A stretch of DNA of 64,000 nucleotides from Robertmurraya kyonggiensis (GTDB taxonomy: Bacteria > Bacillota > Bacilli > Bacillales > Cytobacillaceae): positions 620,001 to 684,000 of the forward strand of contig NZ_SWBM01000001.1 of the NCBI RefSeq assembly GCF_005116465.1, read 5' to 3'. The stretch's first letter is position 1; each line of letters begins with the position of its first letter. This document shows positions 17,885 through 26,604 of this stretch, piece by piece. The notes beneath the pieces are model-generated. The model was not told the DNA's origin. It did no database searches and saw only the letters and a list, made by a program, of their open reading frames with translations. The position numbers and the translations under genes were made by a program.

Positions 17885-18793
17885 ATGAACGAGCTAATTT
17901 CAACATTGAATGACCTAAACGTGGGTAAAGTTAAGGGAAATGAACCACTCGCAAATCATACAACAATTAAAATTGGTGGACCAGCAGATTGTTTAATTGA
18001 GCCATCTTCACTAGAAAATCTTCAAAAAACAATGGAAATCATCCGCACAAAGAATATAAAATGGCGAGCTATTGGAAGAGGATCGAATTTACTTGTTTCA
18101 GATAAAGGGATTGAAGGCATTGTTATAAAGCTTGGTGCAGGTCTAGCAAACTTAGAAGTAAACGGAACTGAAGTAACGGTAGATGGTGGTTATTCTTTAG
18201 TGGCACTAGCTACATCGATAAGTAAAAAAGGGCTATCTGGACTTGAATTTGCAAGTGGTATTCCAGGTTCTGTTGGTGGAGCTGTGTATATGAATGCCGG
18301 AGCTCATGGTTCAGATATTTCTAAAATCCTTACGAAAGCACTTATTTTGTTTGAAGATGGAAATCTCGAATGGCTATCGAACGAGGAAATGGGATTCTCT
18401 TATAGAACCTCCGTTTTACAAAAACAACGTCCGGGAATTGTTGTTCGTGCTGTGTTTCAATTGTCTGAGGGAGACGGTGAAACGATTCGAGAACAAATGA
18501 AAAAAAATAAGAACTATCGTAAAGAAACGCAGCCATGGGATTCACCATGTGCAGGGAGTATCTTTAGAAATCCATTGCCAAACTACGCAGGGCAATTAAT
18601 CGAAGAAGCGGGATTAAAAGGATATTCCATTGGAGGTGCAAAAATTTCTGATATGCATGGGAACTTCATCGTCAATGATGGTGGTGCTACAGCAGAAGAT
18701 GTATTGGCACTGATTCAATATGTAAAAGATACCATTTTTGAAAGCAAACAAATTCGAATGGAAACAGAGGTTGAAATCATCGGAAGAAAATAG
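17885..18793 (+). CDS. murB: UDP-N-acetylenolpyruvoylglucosamine reductase MurB (type II)
   Basis: FAD- and NADPH-dependent reduction giving UDP-MurNAc in the cytosol. FAD-binding blocks TTIKIGGPA (about 25-33), GRGSNLL (about 65-71) and [16 protein letters not shown] (about 124-139) are present. The ATG at 17885 sits 6 nt after GGGAGGT and gives 302 residues, close to B. subtilis MurB; an upstream frame from 17849 precedes that Shine-Dalgarno. As in B. subtilis, murB lies between murG and divIB. Confidence 0.96.
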   Translation: MNELISTLNDLNVGKVKGNEPLANHTTIKIGGPADCLIEPSSLENLQKTMEIIRTKNIKWRAIGRGSNLLVSDKGIEGIVIKLGAGLANLEVNGTEVTVDGGYSLVALATSISKKGLSGLEFASGIPGSVGGAVYMNAGAHGSDISKILTKALILFEDGNLEWLSNEEMGFSYRTSVLQKQRPGIVVRAVFQLSEGDGETIREQMKKNKNYRKETQPWDSPCAGSIFRNPLPNYAGQLIEEAGLKGYSIGGAKISDMHGNFIVNDGGATAEDVLALIQYVKDTIFESKQIRMETEVEIIGRK

Positions 18794-18826
18794 GAACAAT
18801 TTCCTAATTTAAAATCAACTCTACTA

Positions 18827-18848
18827 ATACCAAAATTTATGGTATAAT
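18827..18848 (+). promoter_or_regulatory. Dyad with overlapping -10-like box after murB
   Basis: ATACCA (18827-18832) and TGGTAT (18840-18845) form an inverted repeat around 7 bp, and TATAAT (18843-18848) overlaps its right arm. The same TATGGTAT string recurs at 18928-18935. A promoter or operator is possible, but the -35 is poor. Confidence 0.3.
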
Positions 18849-18891
18849 CTAACACTAGATTAATCATTTTTTTTGGTATTAAATTTAGGAT

Positions 18892-18928
18892 AACGGCATG
18901 TATATCGTGCCGTTGTTTTTCTCTTTTT
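18892..18928 (+). terminator. Rho-independent terminator after murB
   Basis: AACGGCA (18892-18898) pairs with TGCCGTT (18908-18914); then GTTTTTCTCTTTTT. It lies 98 bp after murB. A -10-like TATTAT follows at 18933, so divIB probably has its own promoter. Confidence 0.7.
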
Positions 18929-19024
18929 ATGGTATTATATCTACATAAATAGTTGAACGAGCAAACATCAAAGGACTTTGATATCACGCAGATTTACCCA
19001 TAAGGGAAAATAGAGGTGAAAGGA

Positions 19025-19810
19025 TTGGAAAAAGGGAAGATCGTTTCGCTAGAGGATCGTGTTCCTAAGCTTAAGCAACAAAGACGGAGAAAGGCAAATA
19101 AACGTCTTATATTTCTCTTGCTTCTGTTTTTTGCGCTGATCAGCTGTGTAGTTTATTTCCAATCACCGCTTAGTCATGTTAACAAGATAAGTATTGATGG
19201 GAACGATACATATACGGATGATGAGCTAGTCTCCCAAAGTGGTATAACGAACAAGATGAATGTATGGAAAATAGATGAAGCCAATATTGAAAAAAAACTA
19301 AAAAAGCTCCCAGAGATCAAATCTGCGAAGCTAAAGGTAGCATTCCCAAATCATGTCTCCATAAAGATTGTCGAATGGAAGCGAATTGCCAATATTATGA
19401 GAGAAGGGAATTTTCAAGCTATACTTGAGAATGGTCAAATACTCGGGGAACAAAAAGGCCCAGTGCCAATAAATTCTCCAATTCTAGTTGATTTTTCTGA
19501 AGGAGAAGCACTTGAAGAAATGATCACTGGGTTAAATGCTATTCCAAAAGAGGTCTTAAATTCTATTTCTGAAATTCATTATACCCCGAAGGAAACAGAT
19601 AAATTTCATATTACATTATTCATGAATGATGGTTTTGAGGTAAGTGCTTCTCTAAGGAGCTTTTCGGAAAAAATGTCACATTATCCATCAATTGTGAGCC
19701 AACTAGATCCCAAAATAAAGGGTGTTATTGATTTAGAGGTTGGTTCATTCTTTAAAGCGTTTGAAGTGGAAGGTGCTGAAGAAGAGAATGAAACTGAAGA
19801 TGAAGGGTAA
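19025..19810 (+). CDS. divIB: Cell division protein DivIB (FtsQ family)
   Basis: Bitopic divisome protein: basic cytoplasmic tail (about 1-28), one membrane helix (about 29-47), then an extracytoplasmic POTRA domain (VNKISIDGNDTYTDDELV, about 54-71) and a beta domain that contacts FtsL and DivIC. The TTG at 19025 is 6 nt after AGAGGTG and gives 261 residues; a GTG at 19016 overlaps that Shine-Dalgarno. The acidic C-terminus overlaps the start of the next gene. Confidence 0.93.
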   Translation: MEKGKIVSLEDRVPKLKQQRRRKANKRLIFLLLLFFALISCVVYFQSPLSHVNKISIDGNDTYTDDELVSQSGITNKMNVWKIDEANIEKKLKKLPEIKSAKLKVAFPNHVSIKIVEWKRIANIMREGNFQAILENGQILGEQKGPVPINSPILVDFSEGEALEEMITGLNAIPKEVLNSISEIHYTPKETDKFHITLFMNDGFEVSASLRSFSEKMSHYPSIVSQLDPKIKGVIDLEVGSFFKAFEVEGAEEENETEDEG

Positions 19811-20486
19811 ATACGTCATTCTCTCGTTAGTCGGTTTAGTATTAGGATATATGATAGCTTTCTCCTATCAATTAACTAGAGAAAACGAACCTGATACGAT
19901 TAGCAATAGTCAATGGGAACGAGATATAGAGCTGAGGAATGAATTAATCGCTCAAGAAGAAAATAACCGAGAGCTACAACAAGAATTAGCTGACAAGCAA
20001 GAGAAGCTTTTAGAAATGGAAGCAGAGCTTTCTGAGCAAGAACAAGGTTTTTTTAACCTCGCAGAGGATTCAGAAAAGTATCGTATATTCCTTGGAAAAG
20101 TGAAAGTTAAAGGGAAAGGCGTAACCGTAACCCTTGCGGATGGTCAATATGATCCGAAGGAAGAAAATATTAATAACTACTTAGTACATGAGCATCATGT
20201 CTTTAATGTTATTAACGAATTATATGTGTCTGGTGCTACAGCTGTTGCAATCAATGGTCAGAGATTAACGCATAATTCTTATATTGTATGTAATGGTCCT
20301 GTCATTGAAGTAGATGGAAACCCTCACCCTGCTCCATTTGTGATCACTGCAATTGGTGACCCGGAGGTACTATCTGCAGCCATAAATATTACTGGCGGCG
20401 TTAAGGACATGCTTGTTAATGAAAATATTGAATTTAAGTTAGAAGAGAATCAACAAATCTTACTTGACCCTATTTTAGGATCTTAA
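19788..20486 (+). CDS. ylxW: DUF881 family membrane-anchored protein YlxW
   Basis: About 232 residues: one N-terminal membrane helix (about residues 9-26), an external coiled coil (about 44-90) and a C-terminal DUF881 domain (about 105-230; VTLADGQYD, AVAINGQRL, VITAIGDPEVL). Function unknown. The gene overlaps the end of divIB by 23 bp; the start could equally be the ATG at 19800 (228 aa), since no Shine-Dalgarno decides it. It is a paralogue of the next gene, ylxX, and sits in the same place in B. subtilis. Confidence 0.85.
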   Translation: MKLKMKGKYVILSLVGLVLGYMIAFSYQLTRENEPDTISNSQWERDIELRNELIAQEENNRELQQELADKQEKLLEMEAELSEQEQGFFNLAEDSEKYRIFLGKVKVKGKGVTVTLADGQYDPKEENINNYLVHEHHVFNVINELYVSGATAVAINGQRLTHNSYIVCNGPVIEVDGNPHPAPFVITAIGDPEVLSAAINITGGVKDMLVNENIEFKLEENQQILLDPILGS

Positions 20487-20552
20487 TAAAGACTTTCTCA
20501 AAAAAACTATCACTCATTCCTTGTCCACATAAATAGAAAGTAAGGTGATTCG

Positions 20553-21281
20553 GTGGGCAAAAAAAAGACTTTAAGTTTCACGTTTATTACGATGATTATC
20601 GGTTTGATGTTAGCAGTTCAATTTCGCTCAGTACAAACACCAGAGGTTCGAGACACGCGAGATACATGGCAGCTTCGGGAAGATTTAAACGAAGAAATGG
20701 AATTGAAGGCTCGGTTAATAAAAGAGATTCGTGCAAATGAACAGAAATTAGCTGAATATGAAACCGAAAGAAAACAAGGCCAGGAACAAGCGTTGAAAAA
20801 TACGTTGAATGAATTGAAAGAACAAGCGGGTCTAACTGATGTAACCGGACCAGGAGTTACGATTCAAATTTCGAAATTAGATGACGAATTATTATTAGAC
20901 CATGTTGATTACACACTCTCTCCAGATTTGTTAAGACGGCTTTTAAATGAATTAAATATGTATGGTGCGAAAAATGTTTCAATTGGTGGACAAAGAGTTA
21001 TTAATACTACAGTTATTAGAGAAATTGCGGGTGAAACAAAAATAAATGGCCGTTCACTTAAAAATTTCCCACTCGAGATTAGAGTCATTACTGAAACATT
21101 TGAGGATGCTCAGGAATTATATAATCGCATGCTTGTATCGAAAGCAGCCGAAGAATTTTTCATAGACAACCTAAAGGTAAATGTTTTAGATCCAGAGATG
21201 AGTGTGACCGTCCCTGCGTATGAAGACTCGATTAGAATTAGAAATATTGAATCAGTAAAAGCTGATAAAGGAGAAAGTTAG
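20553..21281 (+). CDS. ylxX: DUF881 family membrane-anchored protein YlxX
   Basis: 242 residues, GTG start behind TAAGGTGA. Same plan as YlxW: N-terminal membrane helix (about 7-24), coiled coil (about 42-92), DUF881 domain (about 98-225; TGPGVTIQI, NVSIGGQRVI, IRVITETFEDAQ). Function unknown; conserved beside the ftsA-ftsZ genes in Bacillus. The sbp gene begins 2 bp after its stop codon. Confidence 0.87.
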   Translation: MGKKKTLSFTFITMIIGLMLAVQFRSVQTPEVRDTRDTWQLREDLNEEMELKARLIKEIRANEQKLAEYETERKQGQEQALKNTLNELKEQAGLTDVTGPGVTIQISKLDDELLLDHVDYTLSPDLLRRLLNELNMYGAKNVSIGGQRVINTTVIREIAGETKINGRSLKNFPLEIRVITETFEDAQELYNRMLVSKAAEEFFIDNLKVNVLDPEMSVTVPAYEDSIRIRNIESVKADKGES

Positions 21282-21283
21282 AA

Positions 21284-21625
21284 ATGTGGCTTCCGGTATT
21301 AGGACTGGTTATAGGAATTCTTCTAGGACTTATGAGCAATTTTAGTATACCAGACGAATACTCCAATTATCTTTCGATCGCAGTTCTTGCTGCCCTAGAT
21401 ACACTGTTTGGTGGGATTCGAGCTCATCTGCAAAACATTTATGATGAGAAGGTTTTTGTATCAGGTTTTTTCTTTAATATTATCTTAGCTGCAAGTTTAG
21501 CTTTTCTAGGTGTTCATCTTGGTGTAGACTTGTACTTAGCAGCAGTTTTTGCTTTTGGAGTTAGATTGTTCCAAAACATTGCCGTCATTAGAAGAATATT
21601 GATTGCAAAAAACTCGACTAAATGA
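21284..21625 (+). CDS. sbp: Small basic protein Sbp (DUF1290)
   Basis: A 113-residue integral membrane protein with about three hydrophobic segments (about 1-16, 27-44 and 60-95). Sequence such as LDTLFGGIRAHLQNIYDEKVF (about residues 39-59) is the DUF1290 signature. It is found beside the DUF881 genes and ftsA in many Firmicutes; its function is not known. It is tightly coupled to ylxX. Confidence 0.88.
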   Translation: MWLPVLGLVIGILLGLMSNFSIPDEYSNYLSIAVLAALDTLFGGIRAHLQNIYDEKVFVSGFFFNIILAASLAFLGVHLGVDLYLAAVFAFGVRLFQNIAVIRRILIAKNSTK

Positions 21626-21800
21626 GTCATTTCACAATGTACGTAGACTAATTAATAAACGAACAGAGTTAAGCAATTGTAAATTTATCAAATATGATAC
21701 TTTTAGAAATCAAAATTAACATTGAATGTTCGTTTTTCACTTGAAGTGAGCCATTATGATATTGATTCAAAAAGAAAATTAGAAAAAAATGAATTTATTA

Positions 21801-21829
21801 AAAGGGAAAATATCAACTTTGCCGAATAA
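21801..21829 (+). promoter_or_regulatory. Candidate sigma-H promoter of ftsA-ftsZ
   Basis: AAAGGGAAA (21801-21809) matches the sigma-H -35 (RNAGGAWWW) at 8 of 9 positions and CCGAATAA (21822-21829) the -10 (RNGAATWW) at 7 of 8, with the standard 12-nt spacer. B. subtilis ftsAZ is known to have a sigma-H promoter that raises FtsZ at the onset of sporulation, so the position fits. Confidence 0.7.
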
Positions 21830-21854
21830 TTTTATAGATTAGATAAATTATTCG
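21823..21854. repeat. Perfect 10-bp inverted repeat over the ftsA promoter -10
   Basis: CGAATAATTT (21823-21832) is repeated inverted as AAATTATTCG (21845-21854) around 12 bp. Its left arm contains the sigma-H -10, so a protein bound to the dyad, or the hairpin in the 5' end of the RNA, could affect ftsA expression. Confidence 0.5.
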
Positions 21855-21903
21855 TTTGCAATGTTTGTTGTTCAGGAAATTGAATTGTTAAGAGGAGGTG
21901 CCA

Positions 21904-23199
21904 ATGAGAATGAACAGCAACGACATATACGTAAGTCTTGACATCGGTACATCCAGTGTAAAAGTAATCATTGGTGAAATGGTAAATGATACTTTAAATA
22001 TTATTGGAGTAGGTAACGTAAAGTCTGAAGGCTTAAGAAAAGGCTCTATCGTTGACATAGATGAGACCGTTCATTCTATTAAAAAGGCGGTAGATCAGGC
22101 TGAAAGAATGATAGGAATGGAAATAAGACAAGTGATTGTAGGAGTAACTGGCAATCACGTTCTTCTTCAGCCGTGTCATGGGGTAGTAGCCGTCTCAAGT
22201 GAGAATAGAGAAATTACAAATGATGATGTCGCAAGAGTTATCGACGCGGCACAAGTTATTTCAATTCCACCAGAACGGGAAATTATTGATGTAATTCCGA
22301 AACAGTTCATCGTAGATGGATTAGATGAAATTACAGATCCAAGGGGAATGATTGGTGTTCGTCTTGAAATGGAAGGAACCATTATTACTGGATCAAAAAC
22401 GATTTTACATAATACATTACGTTGCGTAGAACGAGCTGGTCTAGAGATTTTAGATATCACTCTTCAACCTTTGGCAGCAGGTGCGTTTGCGCTCTCTAAA
22501 GATGAAAAGAATCTGGGAGTGGCCCTAGTAGATATCGGAGGTGGCTCTACAACAATTGCAGTGTTTGTAAATGGTCACCTTCATGCAACTAGTGTTATTC
22601 CGATTGGTGGAGACCATTTAACAAAAGATTTGTCCATCGGACTTCGTACTTCAACTGAAGACGCAGAAAAGATAAAATTGAAGCATGGACATGCTTTTTA
22701 TGACCATGCCTCAGAGGAAGAAGTTTTTAGTGTACCAATTATCGGTTCTGATCAACATCAGCAATTCAATCAGCTTGAAGTAGCAGATATTATTGAAGCA
22801 AGAATGGAAGAAATCTTTGAATTAATTCGTGGCGAAATCAAGCGCATTGGCATTTACGATTTACCAGGTGGTTACGTCCTAACTGGTGGGGTAGCCCAAA
22901 CACAAGGCGTTCTTGAGTTGGCCCAGGTCATCCTTGAAAATCGGGTGCGTATTGCTATTCCAGATTATATTGGTGTTCGTGAACCACAATATACAACTGC
23001 TGTTGGATTAATTAAATTTGCTTATAAAAATGCCAAAATGCAAGGCAGAAGCTTAAGCACTCAATCAGCGGTAACTGAGCCAAAAGATAAGCGTGTTCCA
23101 AAGCAAACACAACAACCGAAAACAATAAAACAAGAAAAACAATCAGAAGAAAAAATAACATCGAGAGTTAAGAAATTCCTTGGTTACTTTTTTGAATAG
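21904..23199 (+). CDS. ftsA: Cell division protein FtsA
   Basis: Actin-like ATPase that tethers FtsZ to the membrane and recruits the divisome. Nucleotide-binding blocks: SLDIGTSSVKV (about residues 11-21) and LVDIGGGSTT (about 204-213), with the SHS2 insertion between. The C-terminal tail is a charged linker ending in an amphipathic helix (VKKFLGYFFE) that binds the membrane. Starts at 21904 or 21910 are both possible behind AGGAGGTG; 21904 has the better spacing to GGAGG. About 431 residues. Confidence 0.95.
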   Translation: MRMNSNDIYVSLDIGTSSVKVIIGEMVNDTLNIIGVGNVKSEGLRKGSIVDIDETVHSIKKAVDQAERMIGMEIRQVIVGVTGNHVLLQPCHGVVAVSSENREITNDDVARVIDAAQVISIPPEREIIDVIPKQFIVDGLDEITDPRGMIGVRLEMEGTIITGSKTILHNTLRCVERAGLEILDITLQPLAAGAFALSKDEKNLGVALVDIGGGSTTIAVFVNGHLHATSVIPIGGDHLTKDLSIGLRTSTEDAEKIKLKHGHAFYDHASEEEVFSVPIIGSDQHQQFNQLEVADIIEARMEEIFELIRGEIKRIGIYDLPGGYVLTGGVAQTQGVLELAQVILENRVRIAIPDYIGVREPQYTTAVGLIKFAYKNAKMQGRSLSTQSAVTEPKDKRVPKQTQQPKTIKQEKQSEEKITSRVKKFLGYFFE

Positions 23200-23331
23200 T
23201 TGAACGCTCTTTAATACATTATAAGAATTCAACTTAATCGATTACTTTCAAGTAAGAGAGCAATATTTCTACTTGTAGAGGACGGGATAAATAGTGCTAT
23301 CAGGAATATCGACGAATTAGGAGGATTTGTC

Positions 23332-24474
23332 ATGTTGGAATTTGATACGAATTTAGATTCATTAGCAACTATAAAAGTAATCGGCGTCGGAGGTGGCGGT
23401 AATAATGCCGTTAACCGAATGATTGAGCACGGGGTACAAGGCGTTGAGTTTATTGCTGTGAATACAGACGCACAGGCTTTGAACCTATCAAAAGCCGAAA
23501 TAAGAATGCAAATTGGTGGAAAGCTTACAAGGGGTCTTGGAGCAGGTGCAAACCCAGAAGTAGGTAAGAAAGCTGCCGAAGAAAGTAAAGAACAAATTGA
23601 AGAAGCATTAAGTGGAGCAGATATGGTTTTCGTTACCGCTGGAATGGGTGGCGGAACAGGTACTGGTGCTGCACCAGTCATTGCTCAAATTGCTCGTGAT
23701 TTAGGTGCACTTACAGTAGGTGTTGTAACGCGTCCTTTCACATTTGAAGGAAGAAAACGTTCTAACCAAGCTGCAGGCGGAATTCAAGCTATGAAGGAAG
23801 CGGTAGATACTTTAATCGTGATTCCGAATGATAGATTATTAGAAATCGTCGATAAGAGCACTCCAATGCTTGAAGCTTTCAGAGAAGCAGATAACGTATT
23901 GCGTCAAGGTGTTCAAGGTATCTCAGATCTAATCGCTGTACCTGGACTTATCAATCTTGACTTTGCTGATGTTAAAACAATTATGTCTAACAAAGGTTCT
24001 GCTCTTATGGGGATCGGTGTTTCAGCAGGAGAAAACCGTGCGGCAGAAGCGGCTAAAAAGGCCATTTCTTCACCGTTACTTGAAACTTCAATTGATGGAG
24101 CTCAAGGTGTCTTAATGAATATTACAGGTGGAACAAACCTAAGCTTGTATGAAGTACAAGAAGCTGCTGATATTGTAGCTACTGCTTCAGACCAAGAAGT
24201 TAACATGATCTTCGGTTCCGTTATTAATGAGGACCTAAAGGATGAAATTGTAGTAACAGTTATTGCTACTGGTTTTAATGAAGAAGTAGCACAAGCAAAA
24301 TCTTTTAGACCAAATATTGGTCAAGCAAAGCCAAACTCATATGATGCTGGCGCTCCTCGTCGCGAAGTACGTAGAGAAGAAGAGGTAGTTGAACCAACAC
24401 GTACAACCGCTTCTCAACAAGAGGATGCATTGGATATTCCAACATTCTTGAGAAATCGTAATCGCAGACGCTAA
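23332..24474 (+). CDS. ftsZ: Cell division protein FtsZ
   Basis: Tubulin-like GTPase that forms the division ring. GTP-binding [12 protein letters not shown] at about residues 19-30, tubulin signature GGGTGTG at 106-112, T7 loop region [11 protein letters not shown] (about 206-216), and the conserved C-terminal peptide [12 protein letters not shown] that binds FtsA and SepF. Length 380. Strong Shine-Dalgarno AGGAGG. It is 132 bp after ftsA and ends in a terminator. Confidence 0.98.
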   Translation: MLEFDTNLDSLATIKVIGVGGGGNNAVNRMIEHGVQGVEFIAVNTDAQALNLSKAEIRMQIGGKLTRGLGAGANPEVGKKAAEESKEQIEEALSGADMVFVTAGMGGGTGTGAAPVIAQIARDLGALTVGVVTRPFTFEGRKRSNQAAGGIQAMKEAVDTLIVIPNDRLLEIVDKSTPMLEAFREADNVLRQGVQGISDLIAVPGLINLDFADVKTIMSNKGSALMGIGVSAGENRAAEAAKKAISSPLLETSIDGAQGVLMNITGGTNLSLYEVQEAADIVATASDQEVNMIFGSVINEDLKDEIVVTVIATGFNEEVAQAKSFRPNIGQAKPNSYDAGAPRREVRREEEVVEPTRTTASQQEDALDIPTFLRNRNRRR

Positions 24475-24486
24475 AATTTACCAACC

Positions 24487-24517
24487 AAAGCATGGTCAAA
24501 TTGGCCATGCTTTTTTC
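24487..24517 (+). terminator. Rho-independent terminator after ftsZ
   Basis: AAAGCATGG (24487-24495) pairs with CCATGCTTT through a stem of about 12 bp with wobble pairs, followed by a T-run. It ends the dcw cluster. Confidence 0.85.
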
Positions 24518-24602
24518 TATGAAGCTTTTCTTCCATTTTCCTCTGAAAAATATCATTTTTAGGTTTCCAATCCCCAAATAAGAAAAACTGACAAAATCCG
24601 AA

Positions 24603-24711
24603 TGAATATGTGGAAATTTATTTCAGAAAGTGACACACTTCCATATTCAATGTGCGCTATACTTTTTCGTAACAGATTAATAGAAACACATTTCAGGCAA
24701 TCTAGTATAAT
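24603..24711 (+). promoter_or_regulatory. spoIIGA promoter region with inverted repeat and -10 box
   Basis: TATAAT at 24706-24711 is a good -10 but no -35 at normal distance is clear, which agrees with the B. subtilis spoIIG promoter, a sigma-A promoter with wide spacing that needs Spo0A. TGAATATGTGGAA (24603-24615) and TTCCATATTCA (24639-24649) form an imperfect dyad upstream. A Spo0A-box-like ACTGACAAA (24587-24595) lies further up. These are suggestions, not firm sites. Confidence 0.4.
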
Positions 24712-24740
24712 CCCAACCTGAAGCAAAAGGGGGAGAGATA

Positions 24741-25673
24741 TTGACGATCTACTTGGATGTCATTTGGGCCCTCAACTTTCTGTTCGACACCCTACTTTTA
24801 TATTTAACTGCGCTCATTCTAAAAAGAAAAGTAAACTACTTCAGGCTTGTTTTAGGTGGTATCGTCGGTTCAATCATTATTTTATTATCAATCACTCCGT
24901 TAAATGACTATTCAAATCATCCGGCGACAAAATTATTTTTTTCCTTCTTGATGATTTTGGCTGTATTTGGATATAAACGACTTCGTTTTTTTCTAAATGG
25001 TGTTATGACCCTATATTTAGTCACATTTCTCTCAGGTGGTGCATTAATAGGTGTTCATTACTTCATCCAATTTGATTTTCAGTTAGCTTCAAATGTTGCT
25101 TTAAGAAGTATTCAAGGATTCGGTGATCCCATTAGTTGGTTATTTGTACTGTTAGGATTTCCCCTAGCTTGGCATTTTTCGAAAACAACAATCGGGAACA
25201 TTGAAATTACCAAAATTCAGTACGATCAAATTGTGGATGTTTCCATAAAAATAGACGATGTTTTAATGAACTTTAAAGGTTTGGTTGATAGTGGAAACGG
25301 GTTATACGACCCTATTTCCAAAATGCCCGTCATGTTCGTATCACTTAAAAGGATGACGGAGATACCAGAAGCCATTTCGATTTTAGCAAATGAAGCGGAG
25401 AGTATTATATCAGGGGCAGAGCATCTTCCTCCAGAATGGGAATACAAGCTTCGAATCATTCCTTATAAGGTGGTCGGACAAGAGAATCAACTCATTATTG
25501 CAGTTAAACCAGACGAGATCATTATTGATAATGGAAAGGAAGCGTTGCAGGTAGAAAAAGGATTAGTATCTTTTACATTTCAGCAATTATCGTCCGATGA
25601 TGCCTTTGAGTGTATCGTACATCCGAAAATGTTAACAGGGATGAAAGCTAAAACATCAACTAAAGTAAGTTAA
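24741..25673 (+). CDS. spoIIGA: Sporulation sigma-E processing peptidase SpoIIGA
   Basis: Membrane aspartic protease that cuts the pro-sequence from pro-SigE in the mother cell after a signal from the forespore. The N-terminal half holds five membrane segments (about residues 5-145), the C-terminal half an aspartic-protease-like domain with D183-S-G-N, the position of the catalytic aspartate in the B. subtilis protein. TTG start behind GGGGGAG. Its substrate gene sigE follows after 45 bp. The bpr serine protease gene found here in B. subtilis is absent. Confidence 0.95.
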   Translation: MTIYLDVIWALNFLFDTLLLYLTALILKRKVNYFRLVLGGIVGSIIILLSITPLNDYSNHPATKLFFSFLMILAVFGYKRLRFFLNGVMTLYLVTFLSGGALIGVHYFIQFDFQLASNVALRSIQGFGDPISWLFVLLGFPLAWHFSKTTIGNIEITKIQYDQIVDVSIKIDDVLMNFKGLVDSGNGLYDPISKMPVMFVSLKRMTEIPEAISILANEAESIISGAEHLPPEWEYKLRIIPYKVVGQENQLIIAVKPDEIIIDNGKEALQVEKGLVSFTFQQLSSDDAFECIVHPKMLTGMKAKTSTKVS

Positions 25674-25718
25674 TCGAATGAATTTAGATTATGAACATGT
25701 TTATAAGGAGGACAACAG

Positions 25719-26438
25719 ATGAAAAACTTGAAACTTCGCTTATCCTACTATTGGTATAAACTATTAATTAAACTCGGAATTAAAACAGATGAAGTCTTTT
25801 ATATTGGTGGAAGCGAAGCACTCCCTCCTCCTTTGACGAAGGAAGAAGAAGAAGTATTATTGCAAAAACTTCCCCAGGGAGATAAGGCAGCCAGATCTAT
25901 CCTAATTGAACGCAATCTTCGGTTAGTTGTCTACATCGCTAGAAAATTTGAAAATACAGGTATCAATATTGAAGATTTAATTAGTATTGGGACAATCGGC
26001 CTTATAAAGGCGGTTAATACGTTTAACCCAGAAAAGAAAATTAAATTAGCTACATACGCATCGAGATGTATTGAAAATGAGATTCTTATGTACTTAAGAA
26101 GAAACAATAAGATAAGGTCTGAGGTATCCTTTGATGAACCGTTGAATATCGATTGGGATGGGAATGAGCTCTTGCTCTCTGACGTGCTAGGAACTGAAGA
26201 AGACATCATTACAAAAAATCTGGAGGCAACTGTTGATAAAAAGCTTCTGTTGAATGCCCTTCACCAATTATCTGAACGCGAAAAGCAAATTATGGAGCTG
26301 CGGTTTGGTCTGGGGAATGGAGAAGAAAAGACGCAAAAGGATGTGGCGGATATGCTGGGTATTTCACAGTCTTATATATCTCGCCTCGAAAAGAGAATTA
26401 TTAAGCGACTAAAAAAGGAATTTAATAAAATGGTCTAG
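25719..26438 (+). CDS. sigE: RNA polymerase sporulation sigma factor SigE (pro-form)
   Basis: Early mother-cell sigma factor, made as an inactive precursor. The amphipathic pro-sequence (about residues 1-27, [16 protein letters not shown]) that SpoIIGA removes is intact. Region 2 ([17 protein letters not shown], about 87-103) and region 4 with its helix-turn-helix (about 205-232, [14 protein letters not shown]) are present. Length 239 is the same as in B. subtilis. Starts behind AAGGAGG. Confidence 0.97.
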   Translation: MKNLKLRLSYYWYKLLIKLGIKTDEVFYIGGSEALPPPLTKEEEEVLLQKLPQGDKAARSILIERNLRLVVYIARKFENTGINIEDLISIGTIGLIKAVNTFNPEKKIKLATYASRCIENEILMYLRRNNKIRSEVSFDEPLNIDWDGNELLLSDVLGTEEDIITKNLEATVDKKLLLNALHQLSEREKQIMELRFGLGNGEEKTQKDVADMLGISQSYISRLEKRIIKRLKKEFNKMV

Positions 26439-26538
26439 TAGTGTGGATGAAAAAAATTTATCGGTGTAAAAAACCAATGTCTACTAGATTTCATGACTAT
26501 TCATGACAAATTTCGACAGCGATGGCTCGTATCGAGGT

Positions 26539-26568
26539 GCATATTTTTCCTTCTCAAGGAGATACTGT
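26539..26568 (+). promoter_or_regulatory. Candidate sigma-F promoter of sigG
   Basis: GCATA (26539-26543) and GGAGATACTGT (26558-26568) fit the forespore sigma-F pattern (GYATA, then GGnnAnAnT) with a 14-nt gap, one shorter than usual. B. subtilis sigG is transcribed by sigma-F in the forespore, and this lies 37 bp before the sigG start. Confidence 0.65.
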
Positions 26569-26604
26569 TTTTTGTACAGCAGCTCCTGTGAGGAGGGAAA
26601 AGAA

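Noticed and set aside
24587-24595. Spo0A box before spoIIGA
   Set aside because: ACTGACAAA is only a partial match and lies about 115 bp above the -10, further than the known activating sites; kept only as a remark in the promoter entry.
26503-26604. Longer N-terminus of SigG
   Set aside because: The open frame upstream contains the promoter and the Shine-Dalgarno; the homologous N-terminus begins at 26605.
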